Part shown: piece after piece, positions 37,658-50,312 of the stretch
Layout of the letters: the number at the start of each line of letters is the position of its first letter
Position numbering within the stretch: the stretch's first letter is position 1
Source: Mercurialis annua
Lineage: Eukaryota > Streptophyta > Magnoliopsida > Malpighiales > Euphorbiaceae
Direction: 5' to 3'
Length of the DNA: 64,000 nt
Assembly (NCBI RefSeq): GCF_937616625.2
Contig: NC_065577.1
Coordinates: 16,815,501 to 16,879,500 of the forward strand
The notes under the pieces: generated by a model
What the model saw: only the letters and a program-made list of their open reading frames with translations
Told to the model about the DNA's origin: nothing
Database searches by the model: none
Position numbers and translations under genes: made by a program

Positions 37658-38866
37658 TATCATATACATATTAGAACACGTGAATGTAGGACTATAACAT
37701 TATACTAAAAATTAAATTTTCTAATCTTTAATGGATAACACTTATATAAAATTAGAAAATGTCTTAGAATTAATTCTAGTGTTTGTACAAAACAATAATT
37801 CTTTTGTATTACGTAAGTGTAAGGCTTGAGGTAAGTACAAGAAATCTAAAAATCTTAATATTAAATTTCGGATAAGGAATCTACCGCTATTGTTTCCTAA
37901 AATTGATTAAAATTCACACATTTATTATTTACTCAGAAATTATTTAGAATTATATTCGCCCTTCTCAAGGAATTAAATATTTTAACTTGCAAATTTAATT
38001 CATATAGATTATGTATTAATAAATATGTTTAATTCAGATAATGTAAAATTTACATATGGTTTAGAGTAAAAGAATTTAAATGAAATAAAAAATGACTTAA
38101 ATGCTTTTAATTTTTCAACACCGTACGAAATAATTCAAAAAATTAAAGAAATTTAAAATTATAATATCGGCAAATAGATATGTTCGAACTCAAAGAAATT
38201 ATATCTCTCTTGGTATGTAAAATATAAAATTAGATATTTAACCCAATTCCACAAAATTTAGTATGTAATTATAAATAATTACTTATGCCATTACAACGCA
38301 GAGATTTTATTACTGGTATACCGTATAAAGATTATTTAAACTGTAAATTTTGAGATTTATGGATAGCAAAAATTAAAAAAAAATTCATACTTCTTTTATT
38401 AATTTAATAAAAACATAAGTCGACTATGCTAGTTGTTGCTTTAATAACATGACTAATACCTTATTTATTTTACTTATTCAGAATTTAATTGTGCAATGAA
38501 TTTTATATTTTTAAATATACGTCCATTATATACACATTGACATATATTTTATATTTAAAAAACAATTAAATTATGTATTTGTCTTCTAATATTCCTGCTT
38601 GTAAAATGTGAGCATCATTTTTTCGCTTTTTTTATAAAAAGTTTGATTAAAAAAAATGGAATTTCATAGTGCTATAATACAAAGTAATTGATATTATCCT
38701 ATGTATTCCATAACAAATAATAGAACTTAAGATGTTTTTATTATGTTTTATTTTTAAATTTTACAAAGTGATTATTACACTTTTCATTATTCGATGCGTA
38801 GCATAAGTAGTGCACCGTTTGGACATTGAGAACATAATTGACGAGATTACACGTGCTAGATTTTTA

Positions 38867-39245
38867 TCAGTTTGCAATTGCCTTCGGAATAGGAAAACAA
38901 CCAATGTATACTTCTTGTGATTTAGCCAAATAGTATTGCAGACGTGCTTCAAAGTTCGGTCCATGAGCGATATAACTCACCATTTCGTCATGACAAGATT
39001 TCCCTAGTGTAGAAACGAGTTCCACACAACATTCATGAGAAAGTGTGCCATTCAAGAACACCGATTTAAATATCTCATTTCCACACTTTTTTGTTGCATG
39101 ACTGGCGCATACATTATAAGAAGTTGAACAATCCTGGGCGTGGCTCTTGCGCAGAAGTTGGTGCTCCTAAATCTAGTGCACAAGTAAACAGTGACATGCT
39201 AAGAAAAATAGCAACTGCTATAAGAAGGTTGTTAACTCCCGCCAT
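38867..39245 (-). pseudogene. ECA1/Prolamin-like gene copy U5, frameshifted
   Basis: Collinear with the U2 gene but one base longer. Near 39114-39116 a single G of the coding strand is replaced by TA. This makes an in-frame TAA right after FNFL and also shifts the frame. The ATG frame would yield only about 43 residues: the signal peptide plus a short tail without any of the six mature cysteines. The region after the lesion is unchanged in its own frame (38867-39061), so the break is recent. Its TATA box remains (39326-39338). Confidence 0.88.
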
Positions 39246-39325
39246 TTGTTTTCGATAAAATAATATTTACTCAAGTATGGAATGAAGATATCTTTTATGG
39301 AGTAATTCTAGTGTTGCACATCAAA

Positions 39326-39338
39326 CTATTTATATATA
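39326..39338 (-). promoter_or_regulatory. TATA box before the broken U5 gene
   Basis: Same minus-strand TATATATAAATAG as in the intact copies, about 81-93 bp before the ATG. Confidence 0.55.
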
Positions 39339-41094
39339 CATGTATTTGTAACTCCTATAAAATATATAATTAAATATGTACAGTTTCGTTAGTAATTAAA
39401 TTTTGGTAATGTGTTTCTAAAAACAAACACTTCTACAGGGTAAAATTAAAATATTTGTGCTAATTCATTACATTACTTATATTTTAAATATCTACAAAAC
39501 TTACTTATTTAATATTTATGATAAAATTTGCCATTTAAAACTGTAGCAGCAATGAGCCTTATATATTTATCAATTCAATTCTTTAAAAATAGTTTTAAAT
39601 GAATATGTATGTTTTTAAAATAAATAGGGTATACAATTATGAGTAAGACGCAATCGGATGTGTAATCAACATATACTACATGGATTGATAACCTTTAATG
39701 AGGGTTTAATGACATCATTTAGTGGGTTAATCTTAAGATTTAGAACTCGTTTTGGGTGGTACAGAACAATACTAGTCCAAATATTATAAATATACAAGTC
39801 CACTACAACTGTTTAATAAAAAAAATTAAAAGAATTATAAATATGCAAATTGTGAATGTAAGTCTACTAAAATATGTTTCTATCATATACATATTAGAAC
39901 ATGTGAATGTAGGACTATAACATTATACTAAAAATTAAATTTTCTAATCTTTAATGGATAACACTTATATAAAATTAGAAAATGTCTTAGAATTAATTCT
40001 AGTGTTTGTACAAAATAATAATTCTTTTGTATTACGTAAGTGTAAGGCTTGAGGTAAGTACAAGAAATCTAAAACAATATCTTAATATCAAATTTCGGAT
40101 AAGGAATCTACCGCTATTGTTTCCTAAAATTGATTAAAATTCACACCTTTATTATTTACTCAGAAATTATTTAGAATTATATTCGCCCTTCTCAAGGAAT
40201 TAAATATTTTAACATGCAAATTTAATTCATATAGATTATGTATTAATAAATATTTTTAATTCAGATAATGTAAAATTTACATATGGTTTAGAGTAAAAGA
40301 ATTTAAATGAAATAAAAAATGACTTAAATGCTTTTAATTTCTCAACACCGTACGAAATAATTCAAAAAGTTAAAGAAATTTAAAATTATAATATCGGCAA
40401 ATAGATATGTTCGAACTCAAAGAAATTATATAACTCTCTTGGTATGTAAAATATAAAATTAGATATTTAACCCAATTCCACAAAATTTAGTATGTAATTA
40501 TAAATAATTACTTATGCCATTACAACGCAGAGATTTTATTACTGGTATACCGTATAAAGATTATTTAAACTGTAAATTTTGAGATTTATGGATAGCAAAA
40601 ATTAAAAAAAATTCATACTTCTATTATTAATTTAATAAAAACATAAGCCGACTATGCTAGTTGTTGCTTTAATAACATGTCTAATACCTTATTTATTTTA
40701 CTTATTCAGAATTTAATTGTTCAATGAATTTTATATTTTTAAATATACGTCCATTATATACACATTGACATATATTTTATATTTAAAAAACAATTAAATT
40801 ATGTATTTGTCTTCTAATATTCCTGCTTGTAAAATGTGAGCATCATTTTTTTCGATTTTTTTATATGAAGTTTGATTAAAAAAATGGAATTTCATAGTGC
40901 TATAATACAAAGTAATTGATATTATCCTATGTATTTCATAACAAATAATAGAACTTAAGATGTTTTTATTATATTTTATTTTTAAATTTTACAAAGTGAT
41001 TATTACACTTTTCATTATTCGATGCGTAGCATAAGTAGTGCACCGTTTGGACATTGAGAACATAATTGACGAGATTACACGTGCTAGATTTTTA

Positions 41095-41472
41095 TCAGTT
41101 TGCAATTGCCTTCGGAATAGGAAAACAACCAATGTATACTTCTTGTGATTTAGCCAAATAGTATTGCAGACGTGCTTCAAAGTTCGGTCCATGAGCGATA
41201 TAACTCACCATTTCGTCATGACAAGATTTCCCTAGTGTAGAAACGAGTTCAACACAACATTCATGAGAAAGTGTGCCATTCAAGAACACCGATTTAAATA
41301 TCTCATTTCCACACTTTTTTGTTGCATGACTGGCGCATACATCTAAGAAGTTGAACAATCCTGGGCGTGGTTCTTGCGCAGAAGTTGGTGCTCCTAAATC
41401 TAGTGCACAAGTAAACAGTGACATGCTAAGGAAAACAGCAACTGCTATAAGAAGGTTGTTAACTCCCGCCAT
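41095..41472 (-). CDS. Secreted six-cysteine Prolamin-like/ECA1-type protein, copy U6
   Basis: Intact, 125 residues, intronless. Signal peptide 1-24, six mature cysteines at 46, 54, 72, 73, 84 and 116, and NGT at 65-67. It differs from U3 only at residue 45 (V here, L in U3) and from U2 at 39, 80 and 110, so it carries the majority residue at every variable site. As in U3, a TTG-started extension of eight codons is open upstream but unlikely to be used. Its right-hand neighbour U7 has the LTR A and B insertions. Confidence 0.85.
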   Translation of the reverse strand: MAGVNNLLIAVAVFLSMSLFTCALDLGAPTSAQEPRPGLFNFLDVCASHATKKCGNEIFKSVFLNGTLSHECCVELVSTLGKSCHDEMVSYIAHGPNFEARLQYYLAKSQEVYIGCFPIPKAIAN

Positions 41473-41547
41473 TTGTTTTCGATAATATTTACTCAAGTAT
41501 GGAATGAAGATATCTTTTATGGAGTAATTCTAGTGTTGCACATCAAA

Positions 41548-41560
41548 CTATTTATATATA
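41548..41560 (-). promoter_or_regulatory. TATA box of the U6 gene
   Basis: Minus-strand TATATATAAATAG, 76-88 bp before the ATG, as in U3. Confidence 0.6.
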
Positions 41561-42102
41561 CATGTATTTGTAACTCCTATAAAATACATAATTAAATATG
41601 TGCAGTTTCGTTAGTAATTAAATTTTGGTAATGTGTTTCTAAAAACAAACACTTCTACAGGGTAAAATTAAAATATTTGTGCTAATTCATTACATTACTT
41701 ATATTTTAAATATTTACAAAAATTACTTATTTAATATTTATGATAAAATTTGCCATTTAAAACTGTAGCAGCAATGAGCCTTATATATTTATCAATTCAA
41801 TTCTTTAATAATAGTTTTAAATGAATATGTATGTTTTTAAAATAAATAGGGTATACAATTATGAGTAAGACGCAATCGGATGTGTAATCAACATATACTA
41901 CATGGATTGATAACCTTTAATGAGGGTTTAATGACATCATTTAGTGGGTTAATCTTAAGATTTAGAACTCGTTTTGGGTGGTACAGAACAATACTAGTCC
42001 AAATATTATAAATATACAAGTCCACTACAACTGTTTAATAAAAAAAATTAAAAGAATTATAAATGTGCAAATTGTGAATGTAAGTCTACTAAAATATGTT
42101 TC

Positions 42103-43231
42103 TACCATATACATATTAGAACATGTGAATGTAGGACTATAACATTATACTAAAAATTAAATTTTCTAATCTTTAATGGATAACACTTATATAAAATTAG
42201 AAAATGTCTTAGAATTAATTCTAGTGTTTGTACAAAATAATAATTCTTTTGTATTACGTAAGTGTAAGGCTTGAGGTAAGTATAAGAAATCTAAAACAAT
42301 ATCTTAATATCAAATTTCGGATAAGGAATCTACCGCTATTGTTTCCTAAAATTGATTAAAATTCACACCTTTATTATTTATTCAGAAATTATTTAGAATT
42401 ATATTCGCCCTTCTCAAGGAATTAAATATTTTAACATGCAAATTTAATTCATATAGATTATGTGTTAATAAATATTTTTAATTCAGATAATGTAAAATTT
42501 ACATATGGTTTAGAGTAAAAGAATTTAAATGAAATAAAAAATGACTTAAATGCTTTTAATTTCTCAACACCGTACGAAATAATTCAAAAAGTTAAAGAAA
42601 TTTAAAATTATAATATCGGCAAATAGATATGTTCGAACTCAAAGAAATTATATAACTCTCTTGGTATGTAAAATATAAAATTAGATATTTAACCCAATTC
42701 CACAAAATTTAGTATGTAATTATAAATAATTACTTATGCCATTACAACGCAGAGATTTTATTACTGTTATATCGTATAAAGATTATTTAAACTGTAAATT
42801 TGGAGATTTATGGATAGCAAAAATTTAAAAAAATTCATACTTCTTTTTTTTTAATTTAATAAAAACATAAGCCGACTATGTTAGTTTTTGCATTAATAAC
42901 ATGACTAATACCTTATTTATTTTATTTATTCAGAATTTAATTGTGCAATGAATTTTATATTTTTAAATATACATCCATTATATACACATTGACATATATT
43001 TTATATTTAAAAAACAATTAAATTATGTATTTGTCTTTTAATATTCCTGCTTGTAAAATGTGAGCATCATTTTTTCGATTTTTTTATAAAAAGTTTGATT
43101 AAAAAAAATGGAATTTCATAGTGCTATAATACAAAGTAATTGATATTATCCTATGTATTCCATAACAAATAATTGAATTTAAGATGTTTTTATTATGTTT
43201 TATTTTTAAATTTTTTAAAGTGATTATTACA
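42103..43231. repeat. Unit U7, left part
   Basis: Downstream flank of a seventh gene, up to solo LTR A3 (target copy TTACA at 43227-43231). The gene itself would lie beyond 64000, after the 3' LTR of B3. Nothing else seen. Confidence 0.85.
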
Positions 43232-45813
43232 TATCACGACCCAGTTTCATGGATCGCGACCAGCGCTAGGGTATGGGTATGGTTGTACCAAAACCCGTAA
43301 CAAGCCTTGCGGATAAAAATCAAACATACAAAGTAACATAACAACTTAAATATAATTACTTACATTAAATAATAAATAACCAGAGTTAAACAAATAAGTA
43401 TGCCAAAGCATAAAATAAAGCCAGTCAGACCAATCCGACAAACATCTAATATAATATGGACTTCTAGTTTACTACTGCGATCTAAGAATAAAAATCAGTT
43501 TGACAATTTATTTAAAATAAAATAAACCTCCGACGAATAAAAGGATCGGAGTGGACCAGCTTTCAAATCATAAACCTGGAAAATTTGGAAAAACAACGGG
43601 GTCAGATATACTGAGATGAGTTCGCAATACTATTTACATTTATTAAGTTTAAAACCCTTAAATCACAACATTTTATACTAATATAATATGATTATGGAAA
43701 TACAGTATTGAAATGATCCCAGCGTGAGTATGACATATCATACCGAAAAATATAAACCCAGAGTGAACGGGAACAAATCCTCGTCATATATATATATATA
43801 CCAGCGTAAGCAAGACTTTAGTCTGCCGATTCCCAGAGTACTTACCGGTGCACACAGTCTCGATACAAGCCTATCGAGTAGCTCGTTTCAATTCAGATCC
43901 ATAATCGCTTAAAACAGTTTAAAAGCATTTATAATATTAAAATAAATTGCGGTACTTAATAAAGCGGTAAATAGCACTACAAACTCACTGCTTGCTAATC
44001 CACGTGAAAACCTGACAAGCGACAAAACCTGAATCGACTCCGAAGCACGCACAGTCGACATAGGACTAGCACAATACTATTAAAATTTACCCCTAACTCT
44101 ATAGAGTACTAGACACCACATAAGACTAGCACAATACCGAATCAAGCATAAACGTAACCAGAATAGAATGAGCAAATAATCACGTAATGACCCGAGTCAA
44201 AAATGAACCACATCGAGTAGCACAATCAAATAAATAAATAAGCCAAGTCTATTGGGTTCCGCTTTAAAATCCGTTCCTGAAAATATTACTTAAATAATAA
44301 ATAAATAATAACTTAAATCCATTTCCTCAAATATTGGGTTAGCCGAGTTACCAATAACTACCAAGCTACCTCACATGTCGGGTGACCCAAGTCTAACCCG
44401 ACCCAAAATATTTTATCAAAATATAAACCAGAGTTTATAATTCCCAAAAATCACTTTAATAAAATAAACATAATCATATCCAATTATAAATCATAGTTTA
44501 CAATTATAGAATCAACTTGATAAAATAATAAATCAATATTTAAAACGGAACCCAATAACTTTAACTTCAAGTAGCCCAAATTACAATAAAAAATTTAATC
44601 TAAAATAAGTTAAGAAGACGTTTTAAAAGTTAAAAAGTAACTTTAGCCAAAATGACGCAACAAGCCATAATTTTTGAAAACGATAATTTTCCAAGTAATT
44701 ATTCGATTAAAAAGATTAATCAAATGTCATTTCAATATATAATAATCAATTTAAGATCGAATATTATCTTTATTTATAAAATAATACTAACTAACTACTA
44801 AATTGGAAATCAAAATGATATTCGAACGTTCGGTTTCAATCGTCAATTAAAATTAATCAGTACCCTTTTTATTACTCAAAAGAATCAACCAATCAAAAGA
44901 ACCAAACCAATTATGAAGGACTAATAAGTTTAAGGGATCCAAATATTATAATAAAGAATAACAGTCTAAATTAAATTTAAGATTATACTCAAATATAATG
45001 TTGATATTTTAAAAAAATAATATTATAAAATATTACCGGTTATCTGATGTAATCAAAATTAGAAATATTCAATTTGAGTAACAGTAATATCATAGTACTG
45101 ATGGTAATTATAATTATCAGAGATATTTATTTGTGCAAGTATTGAGGTATTAAAAATGTAAACGAACAATTTAATGTTGTATACGCAAATCACATAATAA
45201 ATCATAATATAATTGGTCTTCTAAAAGAACAGTTTGATGAATACTAAAATTATAAACATAATTACTTAATACTATTATTACAAATCTAAAAGGATGAATT
45301 GATGATGTAAACGCAGAACATATGATAAATCATAATTTGGTCTTCTTTTAATAGCATTTAGGAGACAAGTTTTTTAATAACCCATAACATATATAGAAGA
45401 CAAAAAGATAATGGACATAAAACATAACAAAAAAATTAGAGATATTATAACCACATAGACATGATTAAAATGGTGGCTCACGGAATTTTAAAGCAAGTAC
45501 AAAAAATAAAGGATTAAAGGATATGACATTACCTGTATTATGATTGTAGACGAAAGAAATGAAAACTGAAAAATAATTTGGACAGTATCGCACTCCGCCA
45601 TCAGAATAATGAAATGAGAATGTCTAAGTTTTGTTCTTAAATTAGGGTAACAAAAGTAAGGTTACACATATATAAATAAAGGTGAATTAGGGCTAAAATA
45701 TTTTTGGATGAGTTTTAAAAAATATTTATTTATAAAATTTTATCTCAAAATTCAAATTTTAAAATATAACATGTGGAAAAAAAAAACCGAGAATAAAAAT
45801 ATGGGATATTACA
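43232..45813 (-). mobile_element. Solo LTR A3
   Basis: 2582 bp, same site, ends and TTACA flanks (43227-43231, 45814-45818) as A1 and A2. G-box CACGTG at 44001-44006. It shares several single-base states with A2 against A1. Bases 45819-45890 are unit sequence. Confidence 0.9.
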
Positions 45814-45890
45814 TTACACTTTTCATTATTCGATGCGTAGCATAAGTAGTGCACCGTTTGGACATTGAGAACATAATTGACGAGATTACA

Positions 45891-48863
45891 TGTAATACCC
45901 CGTATTTTTATTTGATTTTTTTTTCTTCTGGAAAACTTGCGGTAATAATTTGAGTCGTTCGTTAATTAAGTCGTGGTTCGATTCACGTTTGTTGTATTTG
46001 AGTCGGGTTGGTCCAATAATTATTTAAGGCCAAGAAAGCCATAAAGCCCATGCATGCTTTAAGTTTCATTATTATCTTGAATTCTATTGGCCCATGTATT
46101 TCTTTTCTTCACATCCATACAAATGATTATGAATTAATAATAAACCCATGCATACAGCCCATTAAACAACTTTCATGCTCAGGTTAAGTCCAAAACCTTA
46201 ACTATTGTTTGAAAAAAAAAATGTAGTGCTGCGTTACTTTTCTTTTTCTTTATTTATAAACTTTTTTTTAACCTTTTAAAATCGTTTTAAAATCCTAATT
46301 CATTCCACACTTTACACAAATCTTAGCCGTCATTTTTTCTTCATGATTCGCTGAGTTCATACGTCCAAAACTCCTCTCCAACTGCTGAAATAATTCGCAT
46401 TGAATAGGAATCCGTCTCGGTCATAGTAGACTCAATCATCTACAGTCTTAAGCCTTCAAATCGTAATTTGGTACGTTAATCTCTTCGTTATTTGAGCCGT
46501 CGTGTTATCGTTTTAAATGATATTGTTGGCTGCGTTACTTCTTTTTGGTTTCTGCCAATTCTTGTTATTTGCTATGGCCATATATGTTGTCCTTAGAGTA
46601 ATAAATGTTAGGGGTTACCCTTAACCAATTAATTATTGATTATTTAATTTTTTTTTTGGTTGGCCTTGTTGTTTGATATAGAAACTAAATATTTTGTTTG
46701 GCCTTGTTTACATCGTTAAGCTTTTGTTCGTTGATGATTTTATGGCAGTATGAACACTTAGGATATGGCCGTTTATATCCTTAATTTTCTGTCAGAATGT
46801 GCTCACTTGGTTTGGTTAGTGTTTGTTACAGTTAGTATAGAGTTCCTCATTATTATTATTTTTCCTTGTGTTCGTGGTGAAGAATTGGCGGGAATGGGGT
46901 TGACTTAAATGAGTGTTGCTTTTGTCCCTTGATTCAATGTTATGGCATTTAATGGGTTAATTTATATGGGGGTAGTGGCCATCTTTCTTTTAATTGAATT
47001 CCTTATTATTAGCTACTGCTTGTATTTGATTTCTTGATTTTGGTTTATGAAGATGATGATGTGGCGTTGTATGATTGGCTATTATAATTGATTTTTGGCT
47101 AAATGATGGTTTTAGTCATTGAATTCTTATGTATTAAATCCACTGATCCAAAACTTATCTTTTAACAGTTTTAATTGATTTTTGATTTAAATTTACAAAA
47201 GTGGCTTCGACATATTAATTAACGATTTAAATAATAATATTATTTATAATTTGAAATTACTTTGGGCGTTAATACTTTTAATTTAAATTAATATTAATTT
47301 TATTATAGTTTATATGTGATTTTATATATTGAAAATATTAAATAAGAATTGGGGATTTTACTTAATTTGAAAGATTGTCGAATTAGATATATTATTTTTA
47401 ATACCTAAAAATAATATTTGAGTTATTTAAAAATTAAATTAATAATTATTATTTAATTAATAATTTGAGATTTTGGCTTAGCGTGCCAATTTGGCTAAAT
47501 TTGTAATTTAGCCTTTCTAATTATTTATTGATTTATTTAAGAAGATATTTTGCCGGTAATTTTTAATTACTTGAGTTTCAAGCTATTGAGTTCTATTTTG
47601 ATATTAATTAATATTTTATTTAATATTAATTATAAACTGTAGTTTATAAACTCTGGTTTTATGGTTGGGTCGGTTTGAACTTGGGTCACCGACATGTGGG
47701 CTTAGCTTGGTAGTTTTGAAAAACTCGGCTAATCCACTATTTGAGGAATTGATTTTATTTATCAATTAAATATTATTTTAATAATATTTTCGGATTGGAT
47801 TTAAGTGCGAACTCAATAGTCTTGAATTAATTACGGCATTACAATTTATTTGAGAATTGTGTTTCTCTGTGATTTATCTGGTTATTTAATTGTGCTAGTC
47901 CTACGTGGTGTCTAGTGATCTTAGAGTTAGGGGTCGTACGGATATTAACCTATTTATTATTTTAGACCCATCGACTGCTCGTGCTTCGGCGTCTACGCAG
48001 GGTTAGCTGTTTGCCAAGATCACGTGGATAAGCAAGCAGTGAGTTTATAGTGCTATTTACCGCTTTATTAAGTACCGCATCGTATTTTAATATTATAAAT
48101 GCTTTTGAACTGTTTTTACGGATTATGGATCTGGATTGAAACGAGCTACTCGATAGGCTTGTATCGAGACTGTGTGCACCGGTGAGTAATTTGGGAAACA
48201 GCAGACTAAAGTCTTGCTTACGCTGGTATATATTTTTGACGAGGATTTGTTCCCGTCCACTCTGGGTTTATCAGTATGCTATGTCATACTTACGCTGGGA
48301 TCATTTCAATACTGTTTATCCATAATCATATTATATTAGTACAAAATGTTTTGATTTAAGGGTTTTAAACTTAATAAATGTAAATAGTATTGCGAACTCA
48401 TCTCAGTATATCTGACCCCGCTGTTTTCCCAAATTTTCCAAGTTTATGAGATTTGAAAGCTGGTCCACTCCGATTCTTTTGATTCTTCGGAGGTTTTTAT
48501 GTTATTTTAACTAGTTACTGTTTTCGAACTCTTAGACCGCAGTAGAACTAGTTTATTATATATTATATTGATATTACACTCTGGGATTATCGATTTGATC
48601 GATTATTTATTATTATCATGTTTACTCTGGATTACTTTAATATTATATTTAAGGCATGCTGTTGAGCATTTTTGGATAATTAAGTTATTTATATTAGAAC
48701 TGTAATATAAATTGCTATACTTAGGTTGGAGTCTCGGTTGCCTCCGAGCAGTTTTCTGCAGGTTTAAATATTTAATTGTTTTCCGCAAGGCTTGCTACGG
48801 GTTTTGGTACAACCATACCCATAACCTAGCGCCGGTCACGATTCATGAAATTGGGTCGTGACG
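45891..48863 (+). repeat. 5' LTR of B3
   Basis: 2973 bp. The terminal CA has become CG (GTGACG at 48858-48863). G-box CACGTG at 48021-48026. It shares the AAC insertion near 46167 with B2. Confidence 0.9.
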
Positions 48864-48867
48864 AAGT

Positions 48868-48879
48868 TGGTATCAGAGC
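48868..48879 (+). other. Primer-binding site of B3 (tRNA-iMet)
   Basis: TGGTATCAGAGC four bases after the LTR, as in B1 and B2. Confidence 0.9.
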
Positions 48880-50181
48880 TTTGGTTTCAAACCAAGGACA
48901 TTTGCTTGCTATGTGTTTACTCTGTTAGGTCGTTATTGAGTCATAGGTACTACTGCGGAATTAGGTGCATGTCTTGTCTTTGAAACGTCATCTTTTGATT
49001 TTAAAAACTTTCTGCCTACACCGATAGGATTGCGTCGAGTCAGACATTATTTATGCTTTGATTTGATGTTTTTATTTTATTACATTGATGTTATTTCACT
49101 TGGGTGATTTAATTGCTTTTGATTTATCGAAAAATCTTATGTTGGTAATTTTCTTTAAGTCATGCTTGGGTATGATGTTGTTTCCTTATCATGTTGATGA
49201 TGCGTTTCACTAGGTGATAATACTTAGGATTTTATGCCTTTAATGATGTTGTTGACGTTAGATTATTTGTGAGTATTTCTGGCTTTGTCCTTGAGTTTTG
49301 ATTTCTAAAAATTAATATTTTGTCAGTCTTTGACATTGTTTTGGGTTTAAATGATTTTTGACCGAAAAATCTTTTTCACGTTTTATGAATTACGTTGTTG
49401 TCCACATATTGGTTTCAAATTACCTTAAGGATATTGTTTTTGTCTAACTGGTGTTTTGACGCAAAAAGTCAAATGGATAGTCTGAACACGACACCCTAAA
49501 ATATTATTTTCAGTATCTTGCCAGTAAAATGAAATACGTTTATTTCAAAGTTTTACATTTGACTAAGGATTGGAAAAGGGTTGTTATTTTGAAAATAAAA
49601 TGGAATTGTTTTTTTAAATAAATGTTACGTCTAGCTCGGTATTTTCAAATTGATTATTTTGAAATAATATTTTTTTAAAGGCGATACCGATTTGATAATA
49701 TAACATTAATTTTGTAATTTTACTATATTTCGATTTATCAAAGCTTTGGTGTTGGTCTTATGCTTGATTTACTAATTTTGTTTGAAGCCAGTATTTCTGA
49801 AAGATTGTTAAAGAATAATTATTATTATTTTTTCACTTGGGAGATGAGTTGATGTTATTACTTTGGGTGAAGTCGAGCTACCTATTTTAAAAATATTGAG
49901 ATTTATTTTCAAAAGACGTTTCTTTACGGATTTGAAAATGTGTTGCATACGTTTTATAAATGGATATTATGGGTTTGACTTGGGTCATCCAGATTTGGAG
50001 TTGAGCTTGGAAGTGGTAATCACTCGGCTAACTCGATGATTTTAAATTGAGGCGTTTGGGAACAATTATATCTACTGTTTTATAAAAGAGGTTTTTGGAA
50101 AATTATGTTCAAAACTGTGGGGCTCGACACGAACTTGAAACCTATTTTGTAAATTTTATTTTTTTTATCGAAGTGGATTTT

Positions 50182-50312
50182 GATAAGTACTTTTGACCAG
50201 TATCTTTATTATTTTTGATTTGAGTTGATGTGTTGAAAATGTTACTGTATAAGTTATATTTTCCTTAATTTCGGGTTGTTTTGAGTTGTCACCATGTCGG
50301 TGGGAACTCATT
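50182..50312 (+). repeat. 131-bp flanking duplication, left copy
   Basis: B-interior sequence from GATAAGTAC to GAACTCATT that occurs again directly after element D (61315-61445). B1 and B2 have it once. Both copies here read GTTACTG where B1 and B2 read GTTATTG, so both derive from B3 itself. Confidence 0.9.

Larger units (their letters stand above)
37658..39880. repeat. Unit U5
   Basis: A 2223-bp unit matching U2, including the longer stretch before the ATG. Its gene is broken. No other feature is seen in the flanks 37658-38866 and 39246-39880 apart from the TATA box. Confidence 0.88.
39881..42102. repeat. Unit U6
   Basis: A complete 2222-bp unit matching U3, with the intact gene at 41095-41472. 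It joins U5 at TTTCTATCATATAC, the undisturbed form of the site where LTR C sits between U2 and U3. Confidence 0.88.
48864..50312 (+). other. Internal region of B3, left part
   Basis: Non-coding, collinear with 29788-31236 of B2. It ends where the 5' LTR of D begins, at the three shared bases ATT (50310-50312). Confidence 0.85.

Noticed and set aside
38867..39061. A separate 64-residue gene in U5
   Set aside because: Its apparent start is a GTG inside the normal frame. It is the tail of the frameshifted gene.
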